Counted from the first letter of the stretch, positions 25,471 to 34,677 are shown. The stretch is 64,000 nt of DNA from Nocardioides perillae (GCF_013409425.1 NZ_JACCAC010000001.1:930001-994000), one strand, 5' to 3'. Numbers and translations: made by a program. Notes: generated by a model not told the origin, from the letters alone.

Positions 25471-26151
25471 ATGAGCGAGGTCCCCACCGCCGGCACCACC
25501 GTCGGCACCACCGCCGGCACCACCGCCGACGCCACCTCCGGCCCCGGCGCGACCACCGGACCGGTGACGGTCTCGATCACCCGCCACGTCGAGCCCGGCC
25601 ACCACGACGAGATGCTCGCGTGGATCCGTGCGGGTGGCGCCCTGGCCGTGCGCTTCCCGGGCTTCCTCGGCACCGGCTGGGTGCGCCCCGGTCGCGACAG
25701 CGACGAGTGGCACATGCTCTACCGCTTCGCCGACGCCGACTCGTTGGCCGCGTGGGAGGCCTCCTCGCAGCGGCAGTGGTGGCTCGGCGCCGCCCAGGGC
25801 ATCGTGGGGGAGTCGCGCATCGAGCGCCGCACCGGCATCGAGGGGTGGTTCGACGAGCCGTCCACCTACGACGTCGCCGACCTCCGGCCGATGCCGGCGA
25901 CCCCGCCGCGGTGGAAGCAGGCGTGCGTCATCTTCCTCGTCTTCTTCCCGCTCAGCCTGCTCGTGAACGCCGCCGCGGGGCAGTGGCTGGCCGCGGTGTG
26001 GCTGCCGCTGCGCGTGCTGCTCAGCGTCCTCGTCATGACCCCGGTGATGACCTACGCCGCGCTGCCGTGGATCACCCGCCGGATGGAGTGGTGGCTGCAG
26101 GGCCGCCCGGCGCCCTGGCGGCGCGGCGCCACCGGGGCACGCGCGACCTGA
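25471..26151 (+). CDS. ABM-domain membrane-anchored protein
   Basis: A 226-residue protein: a 30-residue Thr/Gly/Ala-rich N terminus, an antibiotic-biosynthesis-monooxygenase (ABM) fold (VTVSITRHVEPGHHDEM, FPGFLGTGWVRPG, WHMLYRFADADSLAAWEAS), then two hydrophobic segments (CVIFLVFFPLSLLVNAA and VWLPLRVLLSVLVMTPVM) and a basic tail. This architecture is a recognised ABM subgroup; the monooxygenase name does not prove activity. It is a second ABM-type gene within 5 kb of mhuD but lacks the MhuD heme residues. ATG 25471 lies 6 nt after a GATCCT -10-like element. Confidence 0.82.
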   Translation: MSEVPTAGTTVGTTAGTTADATSGPGATTGPVTVSITRHVEPGHHDEMLAWIRAGGALAVRFPGFLGTGWVRPGRDSDEWHMLYRFADADSLAAWEASSQRQWWLGAAQGIVGESRIERRTGIEGWFDEPSTYDVADLRPMPATPPRWKQACVIFLVFFPLSLLVNAAAGQWLAAVWLPLRVLLSVLVMTPVMTYAALPWITRRMEWWLQGRPAPWRRGATGARAT

Positions 26152-26184
26152 GAGGTGAGCGGTGGCGGGGCCCCGAGGTGACCC

Positions 26185-26213
26185 TTGCCACCGTCGGCGG
26201 CCCGCCCTACTGT
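26185..26213 (+). promoter_or_regulatory. Promoter of the M28 peptidase gene
   Basis: TTGCCA (26185-26190), a 17-bp spacer, then TACTGT (26208-26213): a well-formed sigma-70-like promoter. It predicts a leader of about 55 nt ending in the GAGGAGG ribosome-binding site at 26263-26269. Confidence 0.65.
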
Positions 26214-26275
26214 GCCCGGCACGTGTCGTGGGCCTCCGGAGATCCCGGGTCGGGCCCGTTCTCGAGGAGGTACAC

Positions 26276-27991
26276 GTGCGCCTTGCACCCCTGCCCGCAT
26301 CCCTGACCCGCTGGGCCCTCCCGGCCCTCGCCGGGGTCACCGCCCTCGGCGTGGTGGCCGGCGGCTCCAGCGCCGTCGCCGGCCCCGCCGCCGACCGCTC
26401 CGGGTCCACCAGCCCTGCCGCCGGCGCCCCCGGCTTCGACCTGTCCGAGAAGCTCCGCGGCAAGGTCGGCCCCGAGGCGATCGGGGAGCACCTCGACGCC
26501 TTCGCCGCCGTCGCCGCCGCCCACGACGGCAACCGCGCCTCCGGCACCCCGGGCTACGACGCCTCGGTGGACTACGTCGTCGACACCCTCACCGCCGCGG
26601 GCTACACCCCCGAGGTGCAGGCCTTCGACTTCCCGTTCTACGTCGAGAACTCCCCGGCGAGCTTCGCCCAGGTCAGCCCGACGGCCACGACCTACACCTC
26701 GCCCGAGGACTTCTCGACCATGACCTACTCCGGCTCGGGCGACGTGACGGCGGCGGTGGTCCCGGTCGACACCACCTTCACGCCCGGCGGTGCCAACACC
26801 AGCGGCTGCGAGGCCGCCGACTTCGCCGGCTTCCCGGCCGGCTCGGTCGCGCTCGTGCAGCGCGGCAGCTGCCCCTTCGGCCAGAAGGCCGCCAACGCGG
26901 AGGACGCCGGAGCGGCGGGCGTGGTCATCTTCAACAGCGGTGCGGCCGGCGCGATCGACTCGTTCGCGGGCACGCTGGGCGCTCCCGACTCCACGATCCC
27001 GGTCGTCGGCACGTCCTTCGCCGTCGGCCAGGACCTCGGCGACCCGGCCGGCACCACCGTGCGCCTGGTCACCGACACCACCTCCGAGATCCGCGAGACC
27101 TACAACGTGACCGCCCAGACCCGCGGCGGCGACGCCTCCGAGGTCGTCATGGCGGGCGCCCACCTCGACTCCGTGGTGGAGGGCGCCGGCATCAACGACA
27201 ACGGCTCCGGCTCCGCAGCGCTGCTCGAGACCGCCGTCCAGCTCGCGAAGTACGACAAGAAGGGCAACGGCAACGGGGCCGGCGGCTCGCGGCTGACCAA
27301 CGCCGTGCGCTTCGCCTGGTGGGGCGCCGAGGAGCTCGGCCTGCTCGGCAGCGAGCACTACGTCGCCGAGCTGAGCCCGGAGCAGGTCGAGGAGATCGCG
27401 CTCTACCTCAACTTCGACATGGTCGGCTCGCCCAACTACGTCCGCTTCGTCTACGACGGCGACAACTCGACGGGCACCGGTGCGGTCGGCCCCGACGGCT
27501 CGGCCGACATCGAGCGCACCTTCGTCGAGTACTTCTCCTCCCAGGGCCTGGCCTCCGACCCGAGCCCCTTCAACGGCCGCTCCGACTACGGCCCGTTCAT
27601 CGCCGAAGGCGTCGGCATCCCGGCCGGTGGCCTCTTCACCGGTGCCGAGGGCGTGAAGACCCCGGAGCAGGCGGCCGTCTACGGCGGCGAGGCCGGCGTG
27701 GCCTACGACCCCTGCTACCACCAGGAGTGCGACGACCGCGACAACGTCGACCCGCAGGCACTCGACGAGATGTCCGACGCGCTGGCCCACGCCGTCGCGA
27801 CGTACGCCGTGAGCACGGCCTCGCTGTCCGGCGACGAGGTCGCCGCGAGCGGTGCCCGTGACGCCCGGGGCGCCAAGGCCGCCCGCCTGGCCGCGAAGCG
27901 GCCCGACGAGCACGGCCACGTCGACCACGGTGCCGCCGGCAACGCGCCCGACCACGCGCACGACCACGCGCACGACGGCGCCCGCCGCTGA
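26276..27991 (+). CDS. Secreted M28-family zinc aminopeptidase with PA domain
   Basis: A 571-residue exported metallopeptidase. A Sec signal (about residues 1-35, LPALAGVTALGVVAGGSSAVAG) is followed by the start of the peptidase domain, an inserted protease-associated (PA) domain (about 170-260, LVQRGSCPFGQKAANAEDAGAAGVV), then the M28 core: GAHLDSVVEGAGINDNGSGS (first two zinc ligands, about 296-315), WWGAEELGLLGSEHYV (catalytic Glu and Glu ligand), FDMVGSPN (Asp ligand) and the final His in YHQECDD. The C terminus is His/Asp-rich (DHAHDHAHDG) and may bind metal. GTG 26276 lies 6 nt after GAGGAGG. It ends at a strong terminator. Confidence 0.94.
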   Translation: MRLAPLPASLTRWALPALAGVTALGVVAGGSSAVAGPAADRSGSTSPAAGAPGFDLSEKLRGKVGPEAIGEHLDAFAAVAAAHDGNRASGTPGYDASVDYVVDTLTAAGYTPEVQAFDFPFYVENSPASFAQVSPTATTYTSPEDFSTMTYSGSGDVTAAVVPVDTTFTPGGANTSGCEAADFAGFPAGSVALVQRGSCPFGQKAANAEDAGAAGVVIFNSGAAGAIDSFAGTLGAPDSTIPVVGTSFAVGQDLGDPAGTTVRLVTDTTSEIRETYNVTAQTRGGDASEVVMAGAHLDSVVEGAGINDNGSGSAALLETAVQLAKYDKKGNGNGAGGSRLTNAVRFAWWGAEELGLLGSEHYVAELSPEQVEEIALYLNFDMVGSPNYVRFVYDGDNSTGTGAVGPDGSADIERTFVEYFSSQGLASDPSPFNGRSDYGPFIAEGVGIPAGGLFTGAEGVKTPEQAAVYGGEAGVAYDPCYHQECDDRDNVDPQALDEMSDALAHAVATYAVSTASLSGDEVAASGARDARGAKAARLAAKRPDEHGHVDHGAAGNAPDHAHDHAHDGARR

Positions 27992-28004
27992 CGCTGCACA
28001 CCCA

Positions 28005-28045
28005 CCGACGGCCCCGGCCCGCCCTGCGCGGGCCGGGGCCGTCGG
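28005..28045 (+). terminator. 18-bp perfect stem after the M28 gene
   Basis: The arms 28005-28022 and 28028-28045 (core GGCCCCGGCCCGC / GCGGGCCGGGGCC) pair without mismatch around a 5-nt loop. It starts 14 bp after the M28 stop codon and lacks a T-tract, as is common in high-G+C actinobacteria. Confidence 0.82.
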
Positions 28046-28074
28046 CCGTCCGGGAGACCGCGGGCCGCGCTGGC

Positions 28075-28080
28075 TAGGCT
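28075..28080 (+). promoter_or_regulatory. Leaderless-type -10 of purC (TAGGCT)
   Basis: TAGGCT ends 7 nt before ATG 28088; there is no Shine-Dalgarno sequence in between. Confidence 0.5.
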
Positions 28081-28087
28081 CCCCGCC

Positions 28088-29002
28088 ATGGCCGCCGCAC
28101 CCCTGCTCCCGCCCGCGCCCGCGATCGCCGGCGCCGAGCACCTGCACTCCGGCAAGGTCCGCGACCTCTACCGGCTCACGGACGGGCCGCACGCCGGCGC
28201 GCTGCTGATGGTCGCGAGCGACCGGATCTCGGCCTACGACTTCGTGCTGGCCTCGACCATCCCCGACAAGGGCGCGATCCTGACGCGGATGTCGCTGTGG
28301 TGGTTCGACCGGCTGTCGGAGGTCGTCCCGCACCACGTGCTGTCGACCGAGGTGCCGGCCGAGGTCGCGGGCCGCGCCGTGGTGGTCGAGGCGCTCGACA
28401 TGTTCCCCGTCGAGTGCGTGGCGCGCGGCTACCTCACCGGGTCCGGGCTCGCCGACTACCGCGCCACGGGCGAGGTGTGCGGCATCGCGCTGCCCGCCGG
28501 CCTCGAGGACGGGTCGCGGCTGCCCGAGCCGGTCTTCACCCCGGCGACGAAGGCGGCCGTCGGCGACCACGACGAGAACGTCTCCTACGCCGCCGTCGAG
28601 GCCACCGTCGGCGCCGAGGACGCCCGGGTGCTGCGCGACCTCACGCTCGGCATCTACGCCCGCGCGGAGGAGGTCGCCCGCGAGCGCGGCATCCTGCTCG
28701 CGGACACGAAGCTGGAGTTCGGGCGCCGCCGGGCCGGCGAGGGTGAGCGGGGCCCGGTCGTGCTGGCCGACGAGGTCCTCACCCCCGACTCCTCCCGCTT
28801 CTGGCCGGCCGACGACTGGGCACCGGGTCGCGCGCAGGCGTCCTACGACAAGCAGGTCGTGCGCGACTGGCTCACCTCGCCGGAGTCCGGCTGGGACCGC
28901 GCCTCGGGCGAGGAGCCCCCGCCGCTGCCCGACCACGTCGTCGAGCTGACCCGCGCGCGCTACGTCGAGGCCTACGAGCGCCTCACCGGGCAGCGGTGGT
29001 GA
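28088..29002 (+). CDS. purC: Phosphoribosylaminoimidazole-succinocarboxamide synthase
   Basis: A 304-residue SAICAR synthetase that condenses CAIR with aspartate using ATP. Signatures are the N-terminal [11 protein letters not shown] (nucleotide loop), [21 protein letters not shown], the SAICAR signature [14 protein letters not shown], and LADTKLEFG with [14 protein letters not shown] toward the C terminus. It is the long monofunctional type usual in actinobacteria. The stop overlaps the GTG of the next gene. Its product is the substrate of PurB, encoded 9 kb upstream. Confidence 0.97.
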   Translation: MAAAPLLPPAPAIAGAEHLHSGKVRDLYRLTDGPHAGALLMVASDRISAYDFVLASTIPDKGAILTRMSLWWFDRLSEVVPHHVLSTEVPAEVAGRAVVVEALDMFPVECVARGYLTGSGLADYRATGEVCGIALPAGLEDGSRLPEPVFTPATKAAVGDHDENVSYAAVEATVGAEDARVLRDLTLGIYARAEEVARERGILLADTKLEFGRRRAGEGERGPVVLADEVLTPDSSRFWPADDWAPGRAQASYDKQVVRDWLTSPESGWDRASGEEPPPLPDHVVELTRARYVEAYERLTGQRW

Positions 29003-29439
29003 GCGTGGGCTCCCGCGCCGGCACCGTCGTCTTCACGGTGCGCGCCGAGGGGCCGTCGCCCGTCGCCCGCTCCTACGCCTACCTCGCCGACCCGCGCACC
29101 CGCCCGGAGTGGCAGTCGAGCCTGCGCCGCATCGAGGACCTGCGCGGCGACGGCGAGGTCGGCACGACCTGGACCGACGTGACGACCGCGGGCGTGCGCC
29201 CGCGCATGGAGATCACCGAGGTCGAGACCGACCGGGTCTGGACCGAGGTCGGTCGCTGGCGCGCGGTGCGCGCCGAGCTGCGGATGGTCTTCACGCCCAC
29301 CGCGGCCGGCGGCACCGCGGTCGTCGCCGACGTGCGGCTCGAGCTGCCCGGCCCGCTCGCACCCGTCGCGTGGGGGCTGCGCCTCGTCGCGCCGTACGCC
29401 GTGCGGGCCGACCTGCGCGGAGCCCTCCGCAAGGCGTGA
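28999..29439 (+). CDS. SRPBCC-family protein
   Basis: A 146-residue START-like domain protein ([43 protein letters not shown]-terminal helix ending [12 protein letters not shown]), a probable small-ligand binder. No function can be given. GTG 28999 overlaps the purC stop as GTGA, so it is co-translated with purC; an adjacent in-frame GTG at 28996 is the alternative. Its own stop codon lies inside the palindrome that precedes the acyl-CoA ligase gene. Confidence 0.82.
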   Translation: MSVGSRAGTVVFTVRAEGPSPVARSYAYLADPRTRPEWQSSLRRIEDLRGDGEVGTTWTDVTTAGVRPRMEITEVETDRVWTEVGRWRAVRAELRMVFTPTAAGGTAVVADVRLELPGPLAPVAWGLRLVAPYAVRADLRGALRKA

Positions 29440-29474
29440 CCGCGGTCACCCGCCAGGACCGTGACCCGGCTCAC
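29436..29474. promoter_or_regulatory. Two inverted repeats before the acyl-CoA ligase gene
   Basis: GTGACCGCGGTCAC (29436-29449) is a perfect 14-bp palindrome. GTGACCCGGCTCAC (29461-29474) is a similar 14-bp site with GTGA/TCAC ends, 25 bp further on. They lie just upstream of the TAGGTT -10, a suitable place for a fatty-acid-responsive TetR- or GntR-type regulator. The regulator is not in this window. Confidence 0.55.
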
Positions 29475-29484
29475 GACCGGTGAG

Positions 29485-29490
29485 TAGGTT
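29485..29490 (+). promoter_or_regulatory. Leaderless-type -10 (TAGGTT)
   Basis: TAGGTT ends 6 nt before ATG 29497 of the acyl-CoA ligase gene. Confidence 0.5.
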
Positions 29491-29496
29491 GGCGCC

Positions 29497-31059
29497 ATGT
29501 CGAACCTGTCCGCCCTGCTCGAGGGCTCCGTCGAGCGCTACCCCGACCGCGACGCCATCGTCTTCGGCGCCACCCGGCTGACCTACGCCCAGGTCAACGG
29601 CGCCGCCAACCAGGTCGCCAACCTGCTGGTCTCCCGCGGCGTGCAGCCGGGCGACAAGGTCGCGCTGACCTGCCCCAACCTGCCGTACTTCTCGATCATC
29701 TACTACGGCATCCTCAAGGCCGGCGCCACGGTCGTGCCGCTCAACGTGCTGCTGAAGGGCCGCGAGGTCGCCTACCACCTCGCCGACTCCGACGCGAAGG
29801 CCTACTTCTGCTTCCAGGGCACCCCCGAGCTGCCCACGGGCACCGACGGCAAGGCCGGCTTCGACGAGGCCGACGGCTGCGAGCACTTCTTCGTCATCAC
29901 CGCCGACCCGGCGGCCGAGTCGCCGATCGAGGGCACCGAGACGATGGGCCGCGCGATGGCGGGCCAGGCGCCGACCTTCGAGACGGTGCAGACCGACGAC
30001 GACGACACCGCGGTCATCCTCTACACCTCCGGCACCACCGGGCAGCCCAAGGGTGCCGAGCTGCGGCACCGCAACATGCGCGACAACGCGCTCAGCGGCA
30101 AGGACCTCTTCGGCGCCGACCCCGAGTCGCCCGACACCTACCTGTGCGTGCTGCCGCTCTTCCACTCCTTCGGGCAGACCGTCATCCAGAACGGCGGCTT
30201 CGCCTTCGGCGGCACCGTGGTGATGCTGCCGCGCTTCGAGGCCGAGCCCGCGCTGCAGCTGATGCTCTCGGAGCGGGTGACCTTCTTCGCGGGTGTGCCC
30301 ACGATGTACTGGGGCCTGCTCGGCGCGCTCGACGAGAGCGTCGACGTCGCGACGCTGGCGAAGAACCTGCGCATCGCCGCCGCCGGCGGCTCGGCGCTGC
30401 CGGTCGAGGTGCACCGCGAGTTCGAGCAGCGCTTCGGCGTGACCATCCTCGAGGGCTACGGCCTGTCGGAGACCTCGCCCGTGGCGTCGTTCTCGCCCTA
30501 CGGCCAGCCGCCGCGCGTCGGCTCGATCGGGCTGCCGATCCCGGGCGTCGAGATGAAGCTCATCAGCCCCGAGCCGGGCGACTGGAGCGAGGTCGAGGGC
30601 GGCCCCGACGCGGTCGGCGAGATCGCGATCAAGGGCCACAACATCATGAAGGGCTACTACGGCCGCCCCGACGCCACCGAGGAGGCCATCCGCGACGGGT
30701 GGTTCCGCTCCGGCGACCTCGGCCGCAAGGACGAGGACGGCTACTACTACATCGTCGACCGGTCCAAGGACATGATCATCCGCGGCGGCTACAACGTCTA
30801 CCCGCGCGAGGTCGAGGAGGTCCTCATGACCCACCCCGACGTCTCGCTGGCCGCGGTCATCGGCGTGCCGCACGAGTCGCACGGCGAGGAGGTCAAGGCC
30901 GTCCTCATCCTCAACGAGGGGGCGACCGTGACCGAGGACGAGGTGGTCGCCTGGTGCAAGGAGCAGATGGCGGGCTACAAGTACCCCCGCATCGTGCAGT
31001 TCGTCCAGCAGCTGCCGATGACCGCCACCGGCAAGATCCTCAAGCGCGAGCTCGCGTGA
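29497..31059 (+). CDS. Long-chain fatty acid--CoA ligase (FadD-type)
   Basis: A 520-residue adenylate-forming enzyme activating fatty acids to acyl-CoA through an acyl-AMP intermediate. The P-loop YTSGTTGQPKGAELRH (about residues 178-193), the adenine-binding EGYGLSETSPV (about 325-335), GWFRSGDLG (about 409-417) and the C-terminal catalytic Lys region MTATGKILKREL are intact. Chain-length preference cannot be read. Two palindromes upstream suggest regulation by a lipid-responsive repressor. A 62-residue membrane protein is coupled downstream by a GTGA overlap. Confidence 0.93.
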   Translation: MSNLSALLEGSVERYPDRDAIVFGATRLTYAQVNGAANQVANLLVSRGVQPGDKVALTCPNLPYFSIIYYGILKAGATVVPLNVLLKGREVAYHLADSDAKAYFCFQGTPELPTGTDGKAGFDEADGCEHFFVITADPAAESPIEGTETMGRAMAGQAPTFETVQTDDDDTAVILYTSGTTGQPKGAELRHRNMRDNALSGKDLFGADPESPDTYLCVLPLFHSFGQTVIQNGGFAFGGTVVMLPRFEAEPALQLMLSERVTFFAGVPTMYWGLLGALDESVDVATLAKNLRIAAAGGSALPVEVHREFEQRFGVTILEGYGLSETSPVASFSPYGQPPRVGSIGLPIPGVEMKLISPEPGDWSEVEGGPDAVGEIAIKGHNIMKGYYGRPDATEEAIRDGWFRSGDLGRKDEDGYYYIVDRSKDMIIRGGYNVYPREVEEVLMTHPDVSLAAVIGVPHESHGEEVKAVLILNEGATVTEDEVVAWCKEQMAGYKYPRIVQFVQQLPMTATGKILKRELA

Positions 31060-31244
31060 CCCCCGCCCGGGCCCTCGGGCTGCTGCTCGCCGCGACCATG
31101 GTGGTCGCCGGCGCGCTCGCGACCTTCGGGGGCCTGGGCGGCGGCGGGGGTGAGCAGACCTCCGCCGCCCTCTGGGGCCCGCTGCTCGCCGGCCTCGGCG
31201 TCGCGCTCGCGATCAGCGTCGTCGGCTCGGCCCGCCGCGGCTGA
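31056..31244 (+). CDS. Small two-helix membrane protein
   Basis: A 62-residue protein with two predicted transmembrane helices (LGLLLAATMVVAGALATFGGL and LLAGLGVALAISVVGSA) joined by a Gly-rich loop. GTG 31056 overlaps the ligase stop by GTGA, which is good evidence for a real coupled gene. No family is recognised. A role linked to membrane delivery of the ligase or its substrate is only a guess. Confidence 0.65.
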   Translation: MTPARALGLLLAATMVVAGALATFGGLGGGGGEQTSAALWGPLLAGLGVALAISVVGSARRG

Positions 31245-31271
31245 CCCGCTCGGCGGAAGGCCCCGCCCAGC

Positions 31272-31808
31272 TCAGGCGAAGGGGTTCGGCAGCGCGCCGG
31301 GCAGGTCGGCGAGGAGCTCGCGGGCCCGGGCGGCGTGGCGGTGCTCGACCAGCACCTCGTAGCGGGTGGCGACCACCGAGCTGACGGAGGAGAAGTCGCG
31401 GCGGCCGCGGGTCAGGCCGTAGCCGACCATCGACCACACGACGCCGAAGAGCGCACCGAAGGCGGCGGTCGACGCCACCAGCGAGAGGGCCGAGCCCTCG
31501 CCGACGAGGGCGAAGACGAGCCCGACGAAGACGCCGAACCACAGCCCCGACAGCGCGCCCGCGGCCGCGACCTTGGGCGTCGTCAACCGGCCGGTGATGC
31601 GCTCGACCTGGCGCAGGTCGGTGCCGACGATCATGCAGTTCTCGACCGGGAAGCCGGCGTCGGAGAGGTGGTCGACGGTGCGCTGCGCCGCGGCGTACTC
31701 GTCGTAGGTCGCCAGCGACTGCGGGAACTCCAGGCTGAGCGGCGCGCGGGCGCCCGCGCGTCCGGGGCCCGCGGGCCCGCGGGGGGCAGGTCCAGGAGAG
31801 GTGCTCAT
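31272..31808 (-). CDS. YflT-like 'general stress protein' with membrane hairpin
   Basis: A 178-residue protein with a Pro/Gly/Arg-rich N terminus, then the pattern of general-stress-protein-17M-like domains ([31 protein letters not shown]), a Gly/Ala-rich hydrophobic stretch forming two membrane helices ([18 protein letters not shown] and [22 protein letters not shown]), and a C-terminal beta segment ([18 protein letters not shown]). The family name comes from Bacillus stress proteins; molecular function is unknown. The start ATG 31808 is divergent from purS. Confidence 0.82.
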   Translation of the reverse strand: MSTSPGPAPRGPAGPGRAGARAPLSLEFPQSLATYDEYAAAQRTVDHLSDAGFPVENCMIVGTDLRQVERITGRLTTPKVAAAGALSGLWFGVFVGLVFALVGEGSALSLVASTAAFGALFGVVWSMVGYGLTRGRRDFSSVSSVVATRYEVLVEHRHAARARELLADLPGALPNPFA

Positions 31809-31874
31809 GCCGCCCAGTCTGCCGCGGTCTCCTAGGATGGGCCCCGCCCTCACGCCTGTCAGAAGGAGCCGTCC

Positions 31875-32168
31875 GTGGCCCGCGTCGTCGTCGATGTCAT
31901 GCCCAAGCCCGAGATCCTCGACCCGCAGGGCAAGGCGGTGCAGGGCGCGCTCCCGCGCCTCGGCTTCAGCGGCGTCACCGAGGTGCGCCAGGGCAAGCGC
32001 TTCGAGCTCGAGGTCGAGGGCGAGGCGACCCCCGAGCGCCTCGAGGAGGTGCGCCGGATGGCCGAGGTGCTGCTGTCCAACCCCGTGATCGAGGACTTCG
32101 AGGTCCACGTGGTCGACCACACGGTGGCCGAGGCCGCCGGCACCGTCACCGGCCAGGTGACCGCGTGA
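31875..32168 (+). CDS. purS: Phosphoribosylformylglycinamidine synthase subunit PurS
   Basis: A 97-residue small subunit bridging PurQ and PurL in the FGAM synthase complex. Typical sequence: [27 protein letters not shown] near the N terminus (shown in part: [14 protein letters not shown]), [13 protein letters not shown] and [19 protein letters not shown]. It is slightly longer than the usual 80-85 residues because of a C-terminal Ala/Val/Thr tail. GTG 31875 follows AAGGAG by 8 nt. The stop overlaps the purQ start by GTGA. Confidence 0.95.
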   Translation: MARVVVDVMPKPEILDPQGKAVQGALPRLGFSGVTEVRQGKRFELEVEGEATPERLEEVRRMAEVLLSNPVIEDFEVHVVDHTVAEAAGTVTGQVTA

Positions 32169-32833
32169 AGGTCGGTGTCGTCACCTTCCCCGGCTCGCTC
32201 GACGACGTCGACGCGCAGCGCGCCGTCGGGCTCGGCGGTCACGAGGCCGTCGCCCTGTGGCACGGTGACGCCGACCTGCGCGGCGTCGACGCGGTGGTGC
32301 TGCCGGGCGGCTTCTCCTACGGCGACTACCTGCGCTGCGGCGCCATCTCCCGCTTCTCCCCGGTGATGACCGAGGTCGTCGCCGCGGCGGAGCGCGGCAT
32401 GCCGGTCCTCGGCATCTGCAACGGCTTCCAGGTGCTGTGCGAGTCACACCTGCTGCCCGGCGCTCTGATCCGCAACCAGCGCCAGAAGTTCCTCTGCCTC
32501 GACCAGCCGCTGCGCATCGAGAACAACCGCACGCCGTGGACCTCGGCCTACGACGAGGGTGCCGAGGTCACGATCGTCCTGAAGAACGGCGAGGGCTCGT
32601 TCGTCGCCGACACCGAGACGCTCGACCGGCTCGAGGGCGAGGGCCGCGTGGTCGCGCGCTACCTCGGCGCCAACCCCAACGGGTCGCTGCGCGACATCGC
32701 CGGCATCTGCAACGAGCGCGGCAACGTCGTGGGCCTGATGCCGCACCCCGAGCACTCGGTCGAGGAGCTGACGGGGTCCGGCACCGACGGGCTGGGCTTC
32801 TTCACCAGCCTGGTCGCCGCGGCCTTCGCCTGA
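32165..32833 (+). CDS. purQ: Phosphoribosylformylglycinamidine synthase, glutaminase subunit PurQ
   Basis: A 222-residue class I glutamine amidotransferase supplying ammonia to PurL. The nucleophile motif [12 protein letters not shown] (Cys in GxCNG) and the catalytic His-Glu pair in [12 protein letters not shown] are present; [13 protein letters not shown] forms the oxyanion strand. GTG 32165 overlaps purS. The matching PurL is 2 kb downstream, separated by a DUF3817 gene and a convergent secreted-protein gene. Confidence 0.96.
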   Translation: MKVGVVTFPGSLDDVDAQRAVGLGGHEAVALWHGDADLRGVDAVVLPGGFSYGDYLRCGAISRFSPVMTEVVAAAERGMPVLGICNGFQVLCESHLLPGALIRNQRQKFLCLDQPLRIENNRTPWTSAYDEGAEVTIVLKNGEGSFVADTETLDRLEGEGRVVARYLGANPNGSLRDIAGICNERGNVVGLMPHPEHSVEELTGSGTDGLGFFTSLVAAAFA

Positions 32834-32841
32834 GGCGCCGC

Positions 32842-33297
32842 GTGTCGCCGCTCGTCCTCTTCCGCCGGGTCGCCGTCGCCGAGGCCGTCACGTGGGCGCT
32901 GCTGCTCACCGGCATGGTCCTGAAGTACGTCACCGAGACCACCGAGCTCGGCGTGCGCGTCGGCGGCATGCTGCACGGCGTCGTCTTCCTCGCCTACGGC
33001 CTGGTGACCCTGCTCGTGTGGGTCGACCAGCGCTGGACGCCGCGCGACGGCCTCCTCGGCCTCGCCAGCGCGGTGCCGCCCTTCGCCACGATCCCCTTCG
33101 ACGCGTACGCCGAGCGGCGCGGTCTGCTCGGCGCTCGCGGTGGCCGCTGGCGGCTGCGCCACGAGCCGCCGTCCGGTCCGGTGGAGCAGGTCGCGGCCTG
33201 GCTGCTGCGCCACCCCGCGCGCGGCGCCCTCGTCGGCCTCCTCCTGCTCGCCGGGCTCACCGCACTCGCGCTCGCCGTCGGCCCGCCGGTCGGCTGA
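32842..33297 (+). CDS. DUF3817-family membrane protein
   Basis: A 151-residue protein with three or four hydrophobic helices. The DUF3817 pattern is visible: FRRVAVAEAVTWALLLTGMVLKYVTE, LGVRVGGMLHGVVFLAYGL and a PFATIPFDAYAERRGLL segment. Function is unknown; the domain is common in actinobacteria. An extra C-terminal hydrophobic segment (GALVGLLLLAGLTALALAVG) extends it beyond the domain. It starts 9 bp after purQ and is probably co-transcribed with purS-purQ. Confidence 0.82.
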   Translation: MSPLVLFRRVAVAEAVTWALLLTGMVLKYVTETTELGVRVGGMLHGVVFLAYGLVTLLVWVDQRWTPRDGLLGLASAVPPFATIPFDAYAERRGLLGARGGRWRLRHEPPSGPVEQVAAWLLRHPARGALVGLLLLAGLTALALAVGPPVG

Positions 33298-33324
33298 GCC
33301 GACCGACCGGCCGGGCCGGCGGGC

Positions 33325-34656
33325 TCAGTGCCGGCCGCGCTGCAGCGGGGCCCAGTGGTAGGTCGCGAACACCCCGGTGCGCGGCTTGCGGACGCTGCGC
33401 TGCCAGCGGGTGACGGCGTCGGCGTCCGCGGCGGTGAACACCCCGGTGCTGCCGCCGGTGCGGTGGCCGGCCGCCGTGAGGGCGCGCTGCAGGCGCCGCA
33501 CCGCCGGGCCGCTCGAGCCGACCTTGAGCGCCGGCCGCCCGCCCTGCGCCCACACCGCGACCCAGTGGGTCGGGGTGAAGGGCCCGCCGTCGAGGATGCC
33601 GCGCGAGCGGCGCCAGGTGTCGGCCGCCTTCCAGGTCGCGCCGTCCCAGGTGCCGTCGATCGGCCCACGGTAGGTGCCGCGCTCGGTCAGCAGGCACTGC
33701 AGGGCGCTGACCTGGCCGGGGCGGGCGACGCCCTTGCGCAGGGTGTCGAAGCGGCGGAAGTCCATGCGGACGCCGCCGCAGCGCCGCTCGGGCGCGGCGA
33801 CCGAGCCGCGGCCGAGGTCGAGCCAGTTGCTGTCGATGTTGATGGTGACGCCGCCCCACGTCTCGTCGTGGCCGCCGCGGTACTGGTGGACGCGCGCCCG
33901 CGCCCAGCCGTCGTCGGCGAGGTAGGTCGTGCTGCTGTCGTTGATCCGGCCCGGCGTGCCGCTCCAGCGCGCGATCCACAGCTGGTCGGGGAGCACCAGG
34001 TCGGTGCGGCCGCTGCGCCGCGCCTCGTCGAGGTGGCGGATGCCCGAGCCGGCGCTGGAGTAGACGCCCGAGACCCAGCCGAGGGCGTGCAGCTTCGCCG
34101 ACCAGCCGGAGAGGAAGGCGAGGGCCGACTCGCGGCAGGCCGGGCGGTCGGTGCGGTAGCCCTCGAGGTCGTACCACAGCGTGCTGCCGCGGGGGATCCC
34201 GAGCCGCTCGGCGGCCTCGACGGCGGTGACGGCCTCGGCCTGCCCCTGGGCGCGCGCCCTGGTGTAGCGGCCGTTCGAGCCCGGCGTGGCGTCGATCAGC
34301 GGGTCGTTGCCGTAGCGCGGGAAGCGGGTGGCGCACGAGGCCTGCGGGCCGAGCGTGATCGGCAGCAGCCGCCAGCCGTCGCGCAGCTGCCGGTCGACCC
34401 AGGCCGGGGTGAGGTTCGGTTGGTCGCGGCAGGCGCGGGACTTCCCGGAGGTGTAGATGCCGACGGCGAGGAAGGGCGACCAGTTGAGCCAGCGGGTCAT
34501 CTTCTCCTGCGTCGGCGCGAGGCACTGGTCGAAGCCGTAGCCGGTGAAGTCGCCGGGGGTGACGACGTCCGCCGCCCGGGCCGGTGCGGTGGTCGTGAGC
34601 GCCACGGTGAGCCCGGTGAGCAGGGCGGTCAGGGCGGCGGTGAGGCGGGTCGGCAC
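33325..34656 (-). CDS. Secreted DUF1906 (glycoside-hydrolase-like) protein with peptidoglycan-binding repeats
   Basis: A 443-residue exported protein. A signal peptide (about 1-30, LTAALTALLTGLTVALTTTAPARA) precedes a DUF1906/Rv2525c-like TIM-barrel domain: FTGYGFDQCLAPTQEKM, FLAVGIYTSGKSRAC, GSTLWYDLEGYRT (acidic strand end) and VSGVYSSAGSGIRHL. Two C-terminal peptidoglycan-binding-type repeats follow (VSALQCLLTERGTYRGPIDGTW and VGSSGPAVRRLQRALTAAG). It is likely to act on or bind the cell wall; catalysis is unproven for this family. GTG 34656 starts directly at the signal peptide. The leader contains 13-bp tandem repeats and a good promoter. Confidence 0.85.
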   Translation of the reverse strand: MPTRLTAALTALLTGLTVALTTTAPARAADVVTPGDFTGYGFDQCLAPTQEKMTRWLNWSPFLAVGIYTSGKSRACRDQPNLTPAWVDRQLRDGWRLLPITLGPQASCATRFPRYGNDPLIDATPGSNGRYTRARAQGQAEAVTAVEAAERLGIPRGSTLWYDLEGYRTDRPACRESALAFLSGWSAKLHALGWVSGVYSSAGSGIRHLDEARRSGRTDLVLPDQLWIARWSGTPGRINDSSTTYLADDGWARARVHQYRGGHDETWGGVTINIDSNWLDLGRGSVAAPERRCGGVRMDFRRFDTLRKGVARPGQVSALQCLLTERGTYRGPIDGTWDGATWKAADTWRRSRGILDGGPFTPTHWVAVWAQGGRPALKVGSSGPAVRRLQRALTAAGHRTGGSTGVFTAADADAVTRWQRSVRKPRTGVFATYHWAPLQRGRH

Positions 34657-34677
34657 GGGGTCTCCAGAGGCGCTGGG

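Noticed and set aside
25471..26151. Second MhuD-type heme oxygenase
   Set aside because: It has the ABM fold but lacks the Asn/Trp/His heme-site arrangement, and it carries two C-terminal membrane helices.
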